Below are positions 1 to 7,081 of a stretch of 12,589 bases of DNA, in pieces. The position numbers and the translations under genes are program-made. Position 1 is the first letter of the stretch, and every line of letters begins with the position of its first letter. Source of the DNA: an uncultured Oscillospiraceae bacterium (lineage in GTDB: Bacteria; Bacillota; Clostridia; Oscillospirales; Acutalibacteraceae); the NCBI GenBank assembly GCA_900546265.1, contig URCA01000066.1:1-12589 (forward strand). The letters run 5' to 3'. The notes below the pieces were generated by a model. The model saw only the letters and a list, made by a program, of their open reading frames with translations, searched no databases and was not told the DNA's origin.

Positions 1-5
1 CCTAT

Positions 6-50
6 GCCCTTCTAGGGCTCCTTCATGCCACCCGTTTTACGGGTGGTCAT
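6..50. repeat. Two adjacent small hairpins at window edge
   Basis: Two inverted repeats lie side by side. GCCCT (6-10) and AGGGC (14-18) flank a 3-base gap. CCACCCG (28-34) and CGGGTGG (40-46) flank the loop TTTTA. The second can be lengthened with ATG/CAT arms at 25-27 and 48-50 if one base is bulged. There is no T tract on either strand, so a classical terminator is unlikely. A short GC-stem with an AT loop resembles the subterminal palindromes of IS200/IS605-type elements or small dispersed repeats, but no transposase is seen and the window starts here, so the origin stays open. Confidence 0.45.
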
Positions 51-167
51 GACTCCCAGCGCCCTCTTTTCCCGGAATCCCCGGCTTTTTTGGCGTTTTT
101 CTCACCTCCCGCCCCGCGCGGCATAGAATGGAGCAAGAAGCCAATGCAAGGGAAAGGGATGACCGAT

Positions 168-524
168 ATGGGAGAGAACATATTGCTGGTGGCGGTGCTC
201 CTGCTGGCGCTGTACGGCTGCACCCAGCTCATCCGCTGGCTGGTGCTGCGCCTCCTGACACCGCCGGCGCGGGATAAGGGCGTGCGCATCCTGCCGCTGA
301 ACGGCCATAGGGACGACTTGGAATACCTGGTGCGGGCCGCGGTGGTGCAGCGCCGTTGGGCGGGCCCGCTGCTCAAACCGGAACGGCTGATTCTGCTGGA
401 TACCGGCCTGGACGAGGAATCCCGGCAGGTGGCGGAGCTGCTTTGCCGGGACGCCGGCGTCGAGCTATGGGATCTGGACGCCCTGCTCGAGCAGTTCCCC
501 GAAGGGGCGTCGGTGCCGGAATAA
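168..524 (+). CDS. Conserved-looking hypothetical protein with one N-terminal membrane segment
   Basis: The product is 118 residues if translation starts at ATG 168. In-frame ATGs also exist at 144 and 159. I prefer 168 because AAGGG ends 10 bases before it, whereas for 159 the same purine run abuts the start codon. Residues about 4-28 form one hydrophobic helix rich in Leu and Val, followed by Arg and Lys, which suggests a cytoplasmic C-terminal domain. The rest (about 85 residues) alternates predicted strands and helices, with segments such as RILPLNGH, LILLDTGLD and VELWDLDALL, and no enzyme motif I recognise. It contains one membrane-segment Cys and one Cys in LLCRDAG. It precedes the recD2 operon but a separate consensus promoter lies between them. 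No function is proposed. Confidence 0.75.
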   Translation: MGENILLVAVLLLALYGCTQLIRWLVLRLLTPPARDKGVRILPLNGHRDDLEYLVRAAVVQRRWAGPLLKPERLILLDTGLDEESRQVAELLCRDAGVELWDLDALLEQFPEGASVPE

Positions 525-546
525 CCGGCGGTTTTCCCGCGGCCCC

Positions 547-575
547 TTTACAACCGGGGGCGGTTCCACTATAAT
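547..575 (+). promoter_or_regulatory. Sigma-A promoter of recD2-XRE-comF
   Basis: TTTACA (547-552), a 17-base spacer and TATAAT (570-575) give a near-perfect housekeeping promoter. Transcription should begin near 582. This makes the TTG codon at 587 an unlikely start for recD2 because its leader would be only about five bases; ATG 620 leaves room for a ribosome binding site. Confidence 0.85.
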
Positions 576-619
576 AGAATGTATGTTTGGCGAACCGGGT
601 TGGAAAGGCGTTGGAGCGT

Positions 620-2848
620 ATGGAATACCAAAGGGAAGACGAGGGCCTGCAGTCCCTGACCGGCACCGTGGAACGGGTGGTGTTCCGCAACGAGGAAAAC
701 GGCTGGACGGTGCTGGAGCTGGAGGCGGAAGACGAGCTGCACAAGGTGGTGGGGGTGCTCCCCTCGGTCAACGTGGGGGAGCGCCTGCGCCTGCTCGGCG
801 CCTGGGTGGAACACGCCAGCTTTGGTCACCAGTTCCGGGCGGAACACTGCGAATCCCAGCTGCCCACCAACGCGGCCGCCATCCTGCGGTATCTCTCCTC
901 CGGCGCGGTCAAAGGCGTCGGCTCCGCCACCGCTGTGCGCATCGTGGAGAAGTTCGGGGAGGAGACCCTGAACATCCTGGAGCAGGATCCCCTCCGCCTG
1001 GCCGAAATCCGGGGCATCAGCCGGGACAAGGCCAAGAAAATCGGGGAGGATTTCGCCTCCCAGTTCGGCCTGCGGGAGGTCATGATGACCTTTTCCCCCT
1101 ATGGACTGACCCCCAACGAGGCGCTGCGCTGCTGGAAAAAGTGGGGCGCCGCCACCATCAAGAAAATCCGGGACAACCCGTATCTGCTCTGCTCCACCGG
1201 CCTGTACATCGGGTTCGAGCGGGCGGATCAAATCTGCATGGCCATGAACGGCGAGGCGGACAGCGCCAACCGCATTGAGGCCGGCCTGCAATACATCCTG
1301 CGGCATAACCTGAACAACGGCCATACCTGCCTGCCGGCGGACAAGCTGGTTCCCACCGCCGTCACCCTGCTGAACGTCCCGCTGGAGAGAATCGAGGCTG
1401 TGCTGGCTGAAATGATCGCCGGCCTCGACGTGCGGGAGGTGGTCATGGGCGGCCGCTCCTATATCTACCTGCCCCATCTGTATCAGGCGGAGAAATACGC
1501 CGCCTCCCGCATCTGTCTCATGACCGGCTTCCCGCCGGCGGTCAGCCGAAATATCGAGGCCGGCATCGACGCCATCGAGGCCAGCAACCACATCCATTAC
1601 GAGGCCCAGCAGCGCCGCGCCATCGTGGAAGCGGTGACCAAGGGCGTGCTGGTGCTCACCGGCGGCCCCGGCACCGGCAAGACCACCACCCTGCGCGCCA
1701 TCATCACCCTGCTGGAGGGGATGGGGGAGACGGTGGCCATCGCCGCCCCCACCGGCCGCGCCGCCAAGCGGATTTCCGAGCTGACCGGCTGCGAGGCCAA
1801 GACCATTCACCGCCTGCTGGAGGTGCAGTGGGACGAGGCGGACGCCGCTGTCTTCGCCCGCAATGAGAAAAATCCCCTGGATGCCGACGCCCTGGTGGTG
1901 GACGAGGTGTCCATGGTAGACGTGCTGCTTTTCGACAGCCTGCTGCGCGCCCTGAAATCCGGCTGCCGCCTGATCCTGGTGGGGGATACCGACCAGCTCC
2001 CCGCCGTCGGCCCCGGCAGCGTGCTCCACGATCTCATCGACAGCGGCGTGCTCCCGGTGGTGCAGTTGACCGAGGTGTTCCGCCAGGCGCAGGAGAGCCA
2101 TATCATCCTGAACGCCCACCGCATCGTCAGCGGTCAGCAGCCCGAGCTGTCCTATAAGCAGGGGGATTTCTTCTTCCTGCGGCAGACCAGCCCCCAGGGC
2201 GTGACCTGCACGGTGCTCGACCTGTGCGCCCGCCGCCTGCCCGACTCCTACGGCTATACCGTGTTCAACGGCCTGCAGGTGCTCTGCCCCGGCCGCAAAG
2301 GGGAGCTGGGCACCCGCGAGCTGAACCGCCGCCTGCAGGAGCTGCTCAATCCCCCCGCGTCGGAAAAGAACGAGCTGACGGTGGAAGGCGTGCTGCTGCG
2401 CATAGGGGACAAGGTGATGCACACCCGCAATAACTACGACATCGGCTGGACGCGGGACGACGGGGAGTTCGGTAGCGGCGTGTTCAACGGGGACATCGGC
2501 GTGCTCGAGCAGGTGGATCCCCGCGGCGAAAGCGTCGCCGTGCGGTACGACGATCGGGTGGCCCTCTACTCCCGGCAGGACGCACAGGATCTGGAGTTGG
2601 CCTACGCCGCCACCGTGCACAAAAGCCAGGGCAGCGAGTTCGAGGCCGTGGTCGTCCCGCTGTATCACAACCAGCGGCAGCTGTGCTATCGCAATCTGCT
2701 GTATACCGCCGTCACCCGGGCCAAATCCCTGCTCATCCTGGTGGGCAGCCGGGACACCATCCAGGAGATGGTGGAGAATAATCGCAAGACCCTGCGCTAT
2801 AGCGGCCTGCGCTATTTCCTACTGGAGGCCGGCGCTATGGACCTGTAA
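620..2848 (+). CDS. recD2: RecD2-family SF1B DNA helicase
   Basis: The 742-residue product is an ATP-dependent 5'-3' DNA helicase of the RecD2 type, the stand-alone relative of RecD found in bacteria without needing RecBC, and linked in Bacillus and Deinococcus to DNA repair and fork maintenance. From the sequence: an N-terminal beta-rich region (about residues 10-75), a helix-hairpin-helix-like region (about 85-165), then the helicase core. Walker A GGPGTGKTTT starts at about residue 348, the Walker B box DEVSM at 428, GDTDQLPAVGPGS at 455, LTEVFRQ soon after, HKSQGSEF at 667 and YTAVTRA at 695. Length and motif order fit an intact family member. ATG 620 is chosen over TTG 587 because of the upstream promoter; GGAAAGG (602-608) is the likely ribosome binding site, with somewhat long spacing. 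It heads an operon with the XRE gene 17 bases downstream and comF. Confidence 0.96.
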   Translation: MEYQREDEGLQSLTGTVERVVFRNEENGWTVLELEAEDELHKVVGVLPSVNVGERLRLLGAWVEHASFGHQFRAEHCESQLPTNAAAILRYLSSGAVKGVGSATAVRIVEKFGEETLNILEQDPLRLAEIRGISRDKAKKIGEDFASQFGLREVMMTFSPYGLTPNEALRCWKKWGAATIKKIRDNPYLLCSTGLYIGFERADQICMAMNGEADSANRIEAGLQYILRHNLNNGHTCLPADKLVPTAVTLLNVPLERIEAVLAEMIAGLDVREVVMGGRSYIYLPHLYQAEKYAASRICLMTGFPPAVSRNIEAGIDAIEASNHIHYEAQQRRAIVEAVTKGVLVLTGGPGTGKTTTLRAIITLLEGMGETVAIAAPTGRAAKRISELTGCEAKTIHRLLEVQWDEADAAVFARNEKNPLDADALVVDEVSMVDVLLFDSLLRALKSGCRLILVGDTDQLPAVGPGSVLHDLIDSGVLPVVQLTEVFRQAQESHIILNAHRIVSGQQPELSYKQGDFFFLRQTSPQGVTCTVLDLCARRLPDSYGYTVFNGLQVLCPGRKGELGTRELNRRLQELLNPPASEKNELTVEGVLLRIGDKVMHTRNNYDIGWTRDDGEFGSGVFNGDIGVLEQVDPRGESVAVRYDDRVALYSRQDAQDLELAYAATVHKSQGSEFEAVVVPLYHNQRQLCYRNLLYTAVTRAKSLLILVGSRDTIQEMVENNRKTLRYSGLRYFLLEAGAMDL

Positions 2849-2865
2849 CAAACCGGGGGGATCCT

Positions 2866-3087
2866 ATGCATCGTTTAAAAGAACTGCGTTTGGAAAAGAA
2901 ATATACCCAGGTAAAAATTCAGATGCTCACCGGTATAGACCAGAGCGATTATTCCAAAATGGAGAAGGGCACGCGGTATATGAGCCTGGAGCAGTGCCGT
3001 CGGCTGGCGCTTGCCTTGGGCACCAGCATGGATGACCTCGCCGGTCTCACCGACGAGAAAGCGCCCTATCCGCGGGGAAAGCCGTGA
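2866..3087 (+). CDS. Small XRE/Cro-type helix-turn-helix protein
   Basis: The product has 73 residues and consists almost wholly of one HTH_3/XRE domain. RLKELRLEKKYTQVKI leads into the turn and recognition helix (GIDQSDYSKMEKG), followed by MSLEQCRRLALALGTSMDDL, the typical end of the five-helix fold. No effector or oligomerisation domain follows, so it is a minimal DNA-binding protein. A run of six G (2855-2860) five bases before the ATG serves as ribosome binding site. It sits between recD2 and comF and its TGA overlaps the GTG start of comF in GTGA, which indicates translational coupling. Target genes are unknown; autoregulation of the operon is possible but no operator was identified. 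Confidence 0.9.
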   Translation: MHRLKELRLEKKYTQVKIQMLTGIDQSDYSKMEKGTRYMSLEQCRRLALALGTSMDDLAGLTDEKAPYPRGKP

Positions 3088-3821
3088 GACGGCCGCGTGC
3101 CGTCCGCCGGCTGCTGGCCGTCCTCTTCCCGGAACGGTGCGCCTACTGCGGCCAGGTCGTCCGCTGCGGGGAGGGCTGCTGCCCCTGCTGCGCCGAAAGC
3201 CTGCCCCGCATCCTCCCGCCCGTCTGCCCGCTCTGCGGCCGGGGAAAGGCGAGTTGTACCTGCCGCGGCCATCGCGGCCCCCTGGACGGCCTGGCCGCCC
3301 CGTTTACCTACGAGGGTGCGGTTCGGCAGGGCATCCTGCGCCTGAAGGAGGAGGGGGACGCTACCGCCGCTGCTACCCTGGCCGCCGAAATGGCAGACGC
3401 CGTCCGCCGTGCCTGGCCCGAAGCCGCCCCGGAGCTGGCCGTACCCGTGCCCGTCACCCGGCGCAAACGGGCGCGTAAAGGCTTCAACCAGGCCGCCCTG
3501 CTGGCCGAATCCCTGGCCCGGGAGCTGAATATCCCCTGTGTGAAGGCCCTCGCCAAATGCCGGGAAACCCGGCCCCAGAAGGAGCTGGCCGCCTGGCAGC
3601 GCAGCGGCAATCTGCTGGGCGCCTTCGACGTGCGCCCCGGCACGCCGCTGGCCGGCAAATGTGTCCTCCTGGTTGACGACGTCTCCACCACTGGGGCTAC
3701 GCTGGAGGAATGTGCCAAAATGCTGAAGATTCAAGGCGCCGCCCAGGTGCTGGGCATCGCGGCCGCCCTCACCCCCGGCAAAAAAGAGGCGGCTTGTCAA
3801 AAAAGGGAATCTGACATATAA
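3084..3821 (+). CDS. comF: ComF-family protein (competence/phosphoribosyltransferase-like)
   Basis: The 245-residue product matches ComF/GntX. It has an N-terminal zinc-ribbon-like region with cysteines at 19 and 22 (CAYC), 28, 32, 33, 35 and 36, then 48 and 51 (CPLC), 58 and 60. A phosphoribosyltransferase-type domain follows, with the PRPP-binding signature LLVDDVSTTGAT at about residues 195-206 and the upstream RKRARKGFNQA element typical of the family. In Bacillus and Haemophilus, ComF homologues are needed for uptake or processing of transforming single-stranded DNA; the enzymatic role is not settled. GTG 3084 overlaps the preceding stop codon, with GGGGAAAG just upstream as ribosome binding site. 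Linkage to RecD2 fits DNA processing. No other com gene is in the window, so competence itself cannot be inferred. The 3' end carries the promoter of mreB. Confidence 0.93.
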   Translation: MRRPRAVRRLLAVLFPERCAYCGQVVRCGEGCCPCCAESLPRILPPVCPLCGRGKASCTCRGHRGPLDGLAAPFTYEGAVRQGILRLKEEGDATAAATLAAEMADAVRRAWPEAAPELAVPVPVTRRKRARKGFNQAALLAESLARELNIPCVKALAKCRETRPQKELAAWQRSGNLLGAFDVRPGTPLAGKCVLLVDDVSTTGATLEECAKMLKIQGAAQVLGIAAALTPGKKEAACQKRESDI

Positions 3822-3822
3822 T
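3794..3822 (+). promoter_or_regulatory. Sigma-A promoter of mreB inside the comF 3' end
   Basis: TTGTCA (3794-3799), a 17-base spacer and a perfect TATAAT (3817-3822) lie in the last codons of comF; the -10 box includes the comF stop codon TAA (3819-3821). Transcription would begin near 3829, giving a leader of about 47 bases before mreB, which can therefore be expressed independently of the recD2 operon. Confidence 0.85.
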
Positions 3823-3875
3823 AAGGAAAGCCGTCTGAAATCGTCGGACTCTGCCGTAAAGGATGGGATGAACCA

Positions 3876-4916
3876 ATGCCCGGCATGGATCTGGGAATCG
3901 ACCTGGGAACCTCCCAGGTGGTCATATATGCGTCCGGCAAGGGCGTGGTGCTCAAGGAGCCGGCCGTCATCGCGGTGGACAGTCGCGACGGCCACATCGT
4001 CGCCTGCGGCCAGGAGGCCTACGATATGCTGGGGCGCACGCCGGACTCCATTACCGCCGTGCGTCCGCTGGCCAAGGGCGTCATCGCGGACTACGATTAC
4101 GCCGAGCGGATGCTGCGCTACTTTGTGCGCAAGGTCTGCGCCTATAAGATTTTGAAGCCCCGCGCCGCCGTCAGCGTCCCTGCCTCTGTCACCGAGGTGG
4201 AGCAGCGGTCGGTGGTGGAAGCGGTTTCCGCGGCCGGTGTGCGCCGGGTGGTGCTCATCGAGGAGGCCGTGGCCGCGGCCATCGGCGCCGGCCTGGACGT
4301 CAGCGCCGCCCGGGGCAGCATGGCGGTCAACATCGGCGGCGGCACCACCGATGTGGCCGTGCTGTCCCTCAAGGGCATCTCCACGTCCAGCTCCCTGCGG
4401 GTGGGCGGCGACGACATGGACGCCGCCATTGTCCGCTATCTGCGTACCAAATATAATCTTATCATCGGCACCCGCATGGCTGAAAGCATCAAAAAATCCA
4501 TCGGATCCGCCATGCCGCCGGAGACTGCCTCTGTGATGGAGGCCAAGGGCCGGGACGCTCTCACCGGCCTGCCTGCCGTGCGCCCGGTGGACGCCCTGGA
4601 AATCGGGGAGGCCCTGTCTGAACCGCTGATGGAGATGCTCTCCGGTGTGCAGCGGGTGCTGGAAACCACCCCGCCGGAGCTGGCGGGCGACGTCATGGAG
4701 CACGGCATGGTGCTCACCGGCGGCGGTGCAAAGCTCGTCGGCCTCGCCCAGTTTATCCAGACCAATACAGGCGTCTCCTGCCGGGTGGCCGAACAGCCGG
4801 ACGAATGCGTGGCCGTCGGCACGGGCAAGGCGCTGAAATTTGCCAAGCTCCTGTCCGCCGGTGTCTACGATGTCGACCAATTCAGCTACCATTTGTCCGA
4901 AACCTTGACCAATTAA
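3876..4916 (+). CDS. mreB: MreB/Mbl-family actin-like cell shape protein
   Basis: The 346-residue product is a bacterial actin that forms membrane-associated filaments directing elongation-mode peptidoglycan synthesis. The actin ATPase signatures are present: phosphate-1 loop DLGIDLGTS near residues 5-13, RPLAKGVIADYD in the first subdomain, phosphate-2 loop NIGGGTTDV from residue 152, and adenosine motif LTGGGA at about 280-285. Length equals that of MreB, Mbl and MreBH. The usual mreC and mreD partners do not follow; a strong terminator does, so this is a stand-alone copy and could equally be called mbl. The N-terminal loop reads GTSQVV rather than the commoner GTANTL. ATG 3876 is preceded by AAAGGATGG; an in-frame ATG at 3885 is a poorer choice. 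Confidence 0.93.
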   Translation: MPGMDLGIDLGTSQVVIYASGKGVVLKEPAVIAVDSRDGHIVACGQEAYDMLGRTPDSITAVRPLAKGVIADYDYAERMLRYFVRKVCAYKILKPRAAVSVPASVTEVEQRSVVEAVSAAGVRRVVLIEEAVAAAIGAGLDVSAARGSMAVNIGGGTTDVAVLSLKGISTSSSLRVGGDDMDAAIVRYLRTKYNLIIGTRMAESIKKSIGSAMPPETASVMEAKGRDALTGLPAVRPVDALEIGEALSEPLMEMLSGVQRVLETTPPELAGDVMEHGMVLTGGGAKLVGLAQFIQTNTGVSCRVAEQPDECVAVGTGKALKFAKLLSAGVYDVDQFSYHLSETLTN

Positions 4917-4924
4917 ACGCCGAA

Positions 4925-4961
4925 ATCCCCCCGGAACCGTCGTTCCGGGGGGATCTTTTTT
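4925..4961 (+). terminator. Rho-independent terminator of mreB
   Basis: A 12-bp stem (ATCCCCCCGGAA, 4925-4936, with TTCCGGGGGGAT, 4943-4954) closes a six-base loop and is followed by C and six T (4956-4961), then further T-rich sequence. It starts nine bases after the mreB stop. Read on the other strand it lacks a good U tract, so it serves mainly mreB. Confidence 0.92.
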
Positions 4962-4963
4962 AT

Positions 4964-5386
4964 TTATTCGTCGTCCTGATAAATCAGTGCCTTGATGGTC
5001 ACGATCCGGTCACCGCCGGCGTTTTCCTCGCCCGGCGCGGAATCGGTCCCGCAGATTTTGCAGGCGTCCCGCACCTCGTCGCCCGCCGCGCAGATGGCCA
5101 GCTCCAGCCCCGTCTGGGAGGCGATGCAGGCCCGCTGCTGCCCGGAAACCACCTCGGCGTGTCCGCATTCGCAGGGGAAAATCGGCACGGGTTCAAGCCT
5201 GCCCCGGCCCTCCATGGCCCGGCGCAGGCTCGGGCAGTACAGTAGGTCCGACGGTTGCAGCCGCGTGCCGGGGGACAGGTAAAAGTCCGCCGCGACGCCC
5301 AGGGAGCACTGCCCGGTTTTTAAAAAATAACAGGTGGATTTATTCAAAGAAATCGTGGCTTCCAGCTTGCCCTTTATCACGCGCAT
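4964..5386 (-). CDS. Uncharacterised cysteine-rich protein
   Basis: The product has 140 residues from ATG 5386, which AGGTGA precedes at five bases; an in-frame GTG at 5395 is possible but overlaps that ribosome binding site. There is no signal peptide or membrane segment. Eight cysteines are scattered through the protein: two near the N terminus (STC, GQC), LYCPSL, a CECGH cluster in the middle, QRAC, AIC, and a CKICG cluster towards the C terminus. CxCxH and CxxC spacing suggests metal binding, perhaps zinc, but this is inference. The last third is acidic and Gly-rich and ends DRIVTIKALIYQDDE. I do not recognise the family. The gene is monocistronic, convergent with mreB, and has its own promoter and about 100 bases of leader with hairpins. 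The reading frame is clean and codon use is like its neighbours. Confidence 0.78.
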   Translation of the reverse strand: MRVIKGKLEATISLNKSTCYFLKTGQCSLGVAADFYLSPGTRLQPSDLLYCPSLRRAMEGRGRLEPVPIFPCECGHAEVVSGQQRACIASQTGLELAICAAGDEVRDACKICGTDSAPGEENAGGDRIVTIKALIYQDDE

Positions 5387-5404
5387 ACTCGTCACCTACA
5401 TCCG

Positions 5405-5456
5405 GCGGAGAGAAACTCCGCTGAAAAAACATGGGCCGGATCCGCTTGGCGCGGAT
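5405..5456 (-). other. Two hairpins in the leader of the cysteine-rich protein gene
   Basis: GCGGAG (5405-5410) with CTCCGC (5416-5421), and ATCCGC (5440-5445) with GCGGAT (5451-5456), form two 6-bp stems, each with a five-base loop. In the minus-strand transcript they lie between the predicted start site and the ribosome binding site, separated by a run of U (5425-5430 region). The upstream hairpin followed by six U could act as an attenuator; the downstream one is close to the AGGTGA site. I could not match the leader to a riboswitch class I know. Confidence 0.5.
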
Positions 5457-5489
5457 GGATTCCCCACCGTGCCCCGGCAATAGGGTTTC

Positions 5490-5518
5490 AGTGTATCATG
5501 TTTGGCACAAAAAGGCAA
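5490..5518 (-). promoter_or_regulatory. Extended -10 sigma-A promoter of the cysteine-rich protein gene
   Basis: On the minus strand, TTGCCT (5518-5513) and TACACT (5495-5490) are 17 bases apart, and TGA directly before the -10 box gives an extended -10 element. The leader would be roughly 95 bases. Confidence 0.65.
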
Positions 5519-5810
5519 GATAAACGGCGGCGGAAAAGCCTCCAAAAAACCGACAGGGGTTTTAGCTTTATAGGTTGTCTGTTCAAAAAATCGGCAAAAT
5601 TTTCGTCATAGAAGCTCTTCCCAAAACAGCCAAATGTCCCTGACTGAAAATTAATTTCTGGGTAAATACTTTTTTTGAGCAGTGGGATAGTAATAGAGGC
5701 TGGCGGAGAACCGACAGCTTGTGTCATGAAACACACATATCCATATATATATAGGGAAATAGGCGCAGAATAGGCGGCGGCTTTTCCCCCATCGAAAGGA
5801 TCGATTCGCT
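5519..5810 (+). promoter_or_regulatory. AT-rich upstream region of spoIVB
   Basis: This gene-free stretch is markedly richer in A and T than its surroundings. It holds a weak hairpin AAAACC/GGTTTT (5556-5561 and 5568-5573), a TGTGT/ACACA inverted repeat (5720-5724 and 5731-5735), and an alternating TA run (5743-5753). TTGTGT (5719-5724) with CATATA (5742-5747) at 17 bases is a possible promoter. In known spore formers spoIVB is transcribed in the forespore by sigma-F and sigma-G; I could not place a convincing sigma-G promoter. ATCGA (5791-5795) and TCGAT (5801-5805) could form a small stem with the AAGGA ribosome binding site in its loop. Confidence 0.4.
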
Positions 5811-7040
5811 ATGAAAAAGATGATACGGGGAGTTTGCGGGTTCCTCGCGCTGACCTGCGGGCTCCTCATGGGGGCGATCATCACCCTGTCCCACCAGCTT
5901 CCGGAGCAATTCAGCGTGGTGGAGGGCACGCCCCTGAATCTGAACGGTGCCGTGGAGGCGGGCGCGCCCCGTTCGGCTTCGGGGCAGACGGTGGAGACCG
6001 CGTCCCTCACCGCGGGCAGCAGCTATACCGCTCCGCTCCGCCTGTTCGGCATGTTTCCCGTCAAAAACGTAGCCGTAAAGGTTGTTGACTTGCCGGTTGT
6101 GGTCCCTTGCGGCACCCCCTTCGGCATCAAGATGTTTACCGACGGCGTGCTGGTCGTGGGGATGTCGGATGTGGATACCGCTTCTGGCTCGCACAACCCC
6201 GCACGCAGCGCCGGTATCAAAACCGGCGATGTTATCGTCTCTATCGACAAGAAAATCGTGAACACGACGGAGCAGGTCGCCAAAATGGTGGAGGAATCGG
6301 GCGGAAAGACCATGGTGTTCCACATCCGCCGGGATAATATCGCCTTCGACGTGAAATTCGTACCCGCCAAATCGGTCAATGAAAACCGCTGGAAGGCGGG
6401 CCTGTGGGTGCGGGACAGCTCCGCCGGCATCGGAACCCTCACCTTCTATAACCCTCAGACCAAAACCTTCGGCGGCCTTGGCCACGCGGTCTGCGACGTG
6501 GATACCGGCGAGGTGCTGCCCCTGTCCACCGGCGAAGTGGTGCCGGCCCGGATATACGGCGTGGAAAAAGGCGTATCCGGCGCTCCGGGCGAGCTGCGCG
6601 GCGGTTTTGAAGCCGGCACTTTGGGCCAGCTGAGCATCAACGGCGAAACCGGTATTTTCGGAAAACTCACCCATTTGCCCTCCGCCATGCAGACCGTGCC
6701 GGTCGCCATGAAACAGCAGGTGAAAACCGGTAAAGCCCAAGTCCTTACTACCATTGACGGCGTGAAGCCCAAACTGTATGATATCCGTATCGACCAGGTT
6801 CGCTACAATGATTCTTCCCCCACCCGCAACATGGTGATTGTCATTACCGACCCGGAATTGCTGGAAAAAACAGGCGGAATCGTGCAGGGGATGAGCGGCT
6901 CGCCCATTTTACAGGACGGGAAATTGGTCGGAGCCGTTACCCACGTGTTCGTCAACGATCCGACAAAAGGCTTTGCAATCTTTGCGGAAAACATGCTGAA
7001 AACGGCGGACTCCGTCAAGACAGAGTCGGCAGCGGCATAA
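5811..7040 (+). CDS. spoIVB: SpoIVB sporulation signalling serine peptidase (S55)
   Basis: The 409-residue product matches SpoIVB. In Bacillus subtilis it is made in the forespore, crosses the inner forespore membrane, cleaves SpoIVFA and so releases SpoIVFB to process pro-sigma-K in the mother cell. Sequence evidence: an N-terminal membrane anchor/signal segment (about residues 7-27), a region with QLPEQFSVVEG, a PDZ domain (about 105-190, with AGIKTGDVIVSID), and the S55 peptidase domain. That domain has the presumed catalytic His225 in GLGHAVCD and Ser362 in GMSGSPI, followed by LVGAVTHVFVNDP, a very conserved SpoIVB block. It appears intact. GAAAGGA (5794-5800) lies ten bases before ATG 5811. 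spo0A follows in the same direction, the standard order in Bacilli and Clostridia, but with its own promoters. No clear terminator follows; only a T-rich stretch is seen. Confidence 0.97.
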   Translation: MKKMIRGVCGFLALTCGLLMGAIITLSHQLPEQFSVVEGTPLNLNGAVEAGAPRSASGQTVETASLTAGSSYTAPLRLFGMFPVKNVAVKVVDLPVVVPCGTPFGIKMFTDGVLVVGMSDVDTASGSHNPARSAGIKTGDVIVSIDKKIVNTTEQVAKMVEESGGKTMVFHIRRDNIAFDVKFVPAKSVNENRWKAGLWVRDSSAGIGTLTFYNPQTKTFGGLGHAVCDVDTGEVLPLSTGEVVPARIYGVEKGVSGAPGELRGGFEAGTLGQLSINGETGIFGKLTHLPSAMQTVPVAMKQQVKTGKAQVLTTIDGVKPKLYDIRIDQVRYNDSSPTRNMVIVITDPELLEKTGGIVQGMSGSPILQDGKLVGAVTHVFVNDPTKGFAIFAENMLKTADSVKTESAAA

Positions 7041-7081
7041 GTGGAAAGCTGATTGACTTTACAGAGAAGTGGGAACCTTTT

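Noticed and set aside
122..129. CATAGAAT resembling a sigma-E/K -10 element before the first gene
   Set aside because: No matching -35 element at proper spacing was found upstream; chance match in short sequence.
587..619. TTG start extending recD2 by 11 residues
   Set aside because: The consensus promoter predicts transcription from about 582, leaving no room for a ribosome binding site.
569..2668. 699-codon open frame on the minus strand opposite recD2
   Set aside because: High-GC third-position bias of recD2 leaves few stops on the antisense strand; the translation is low-complexity His/Gly/Ala-rich and the + strand encodes an unmistakable helicase.
3066..4892. 608-codon open frame on the minus strand opposite comF and mreB
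   Set aside because: It spans two recognised genes and the promoter between them, and its translation is compositionally unlike a folded protein.
5488..5736. 82-codon minus-strand open frame in the gap before spoIVB
   Set aside because: It starts with GTG without a ribosome binding site, covers a promoter, and shows no family resemblance; the gap is simply stop-poor by chance.
5724..6740. 338-codon minus-strand open frame opposite spoIVB
   Set aside because: It is antisense to conserved spoIVB domains and has no ribosome binding site or family motif.
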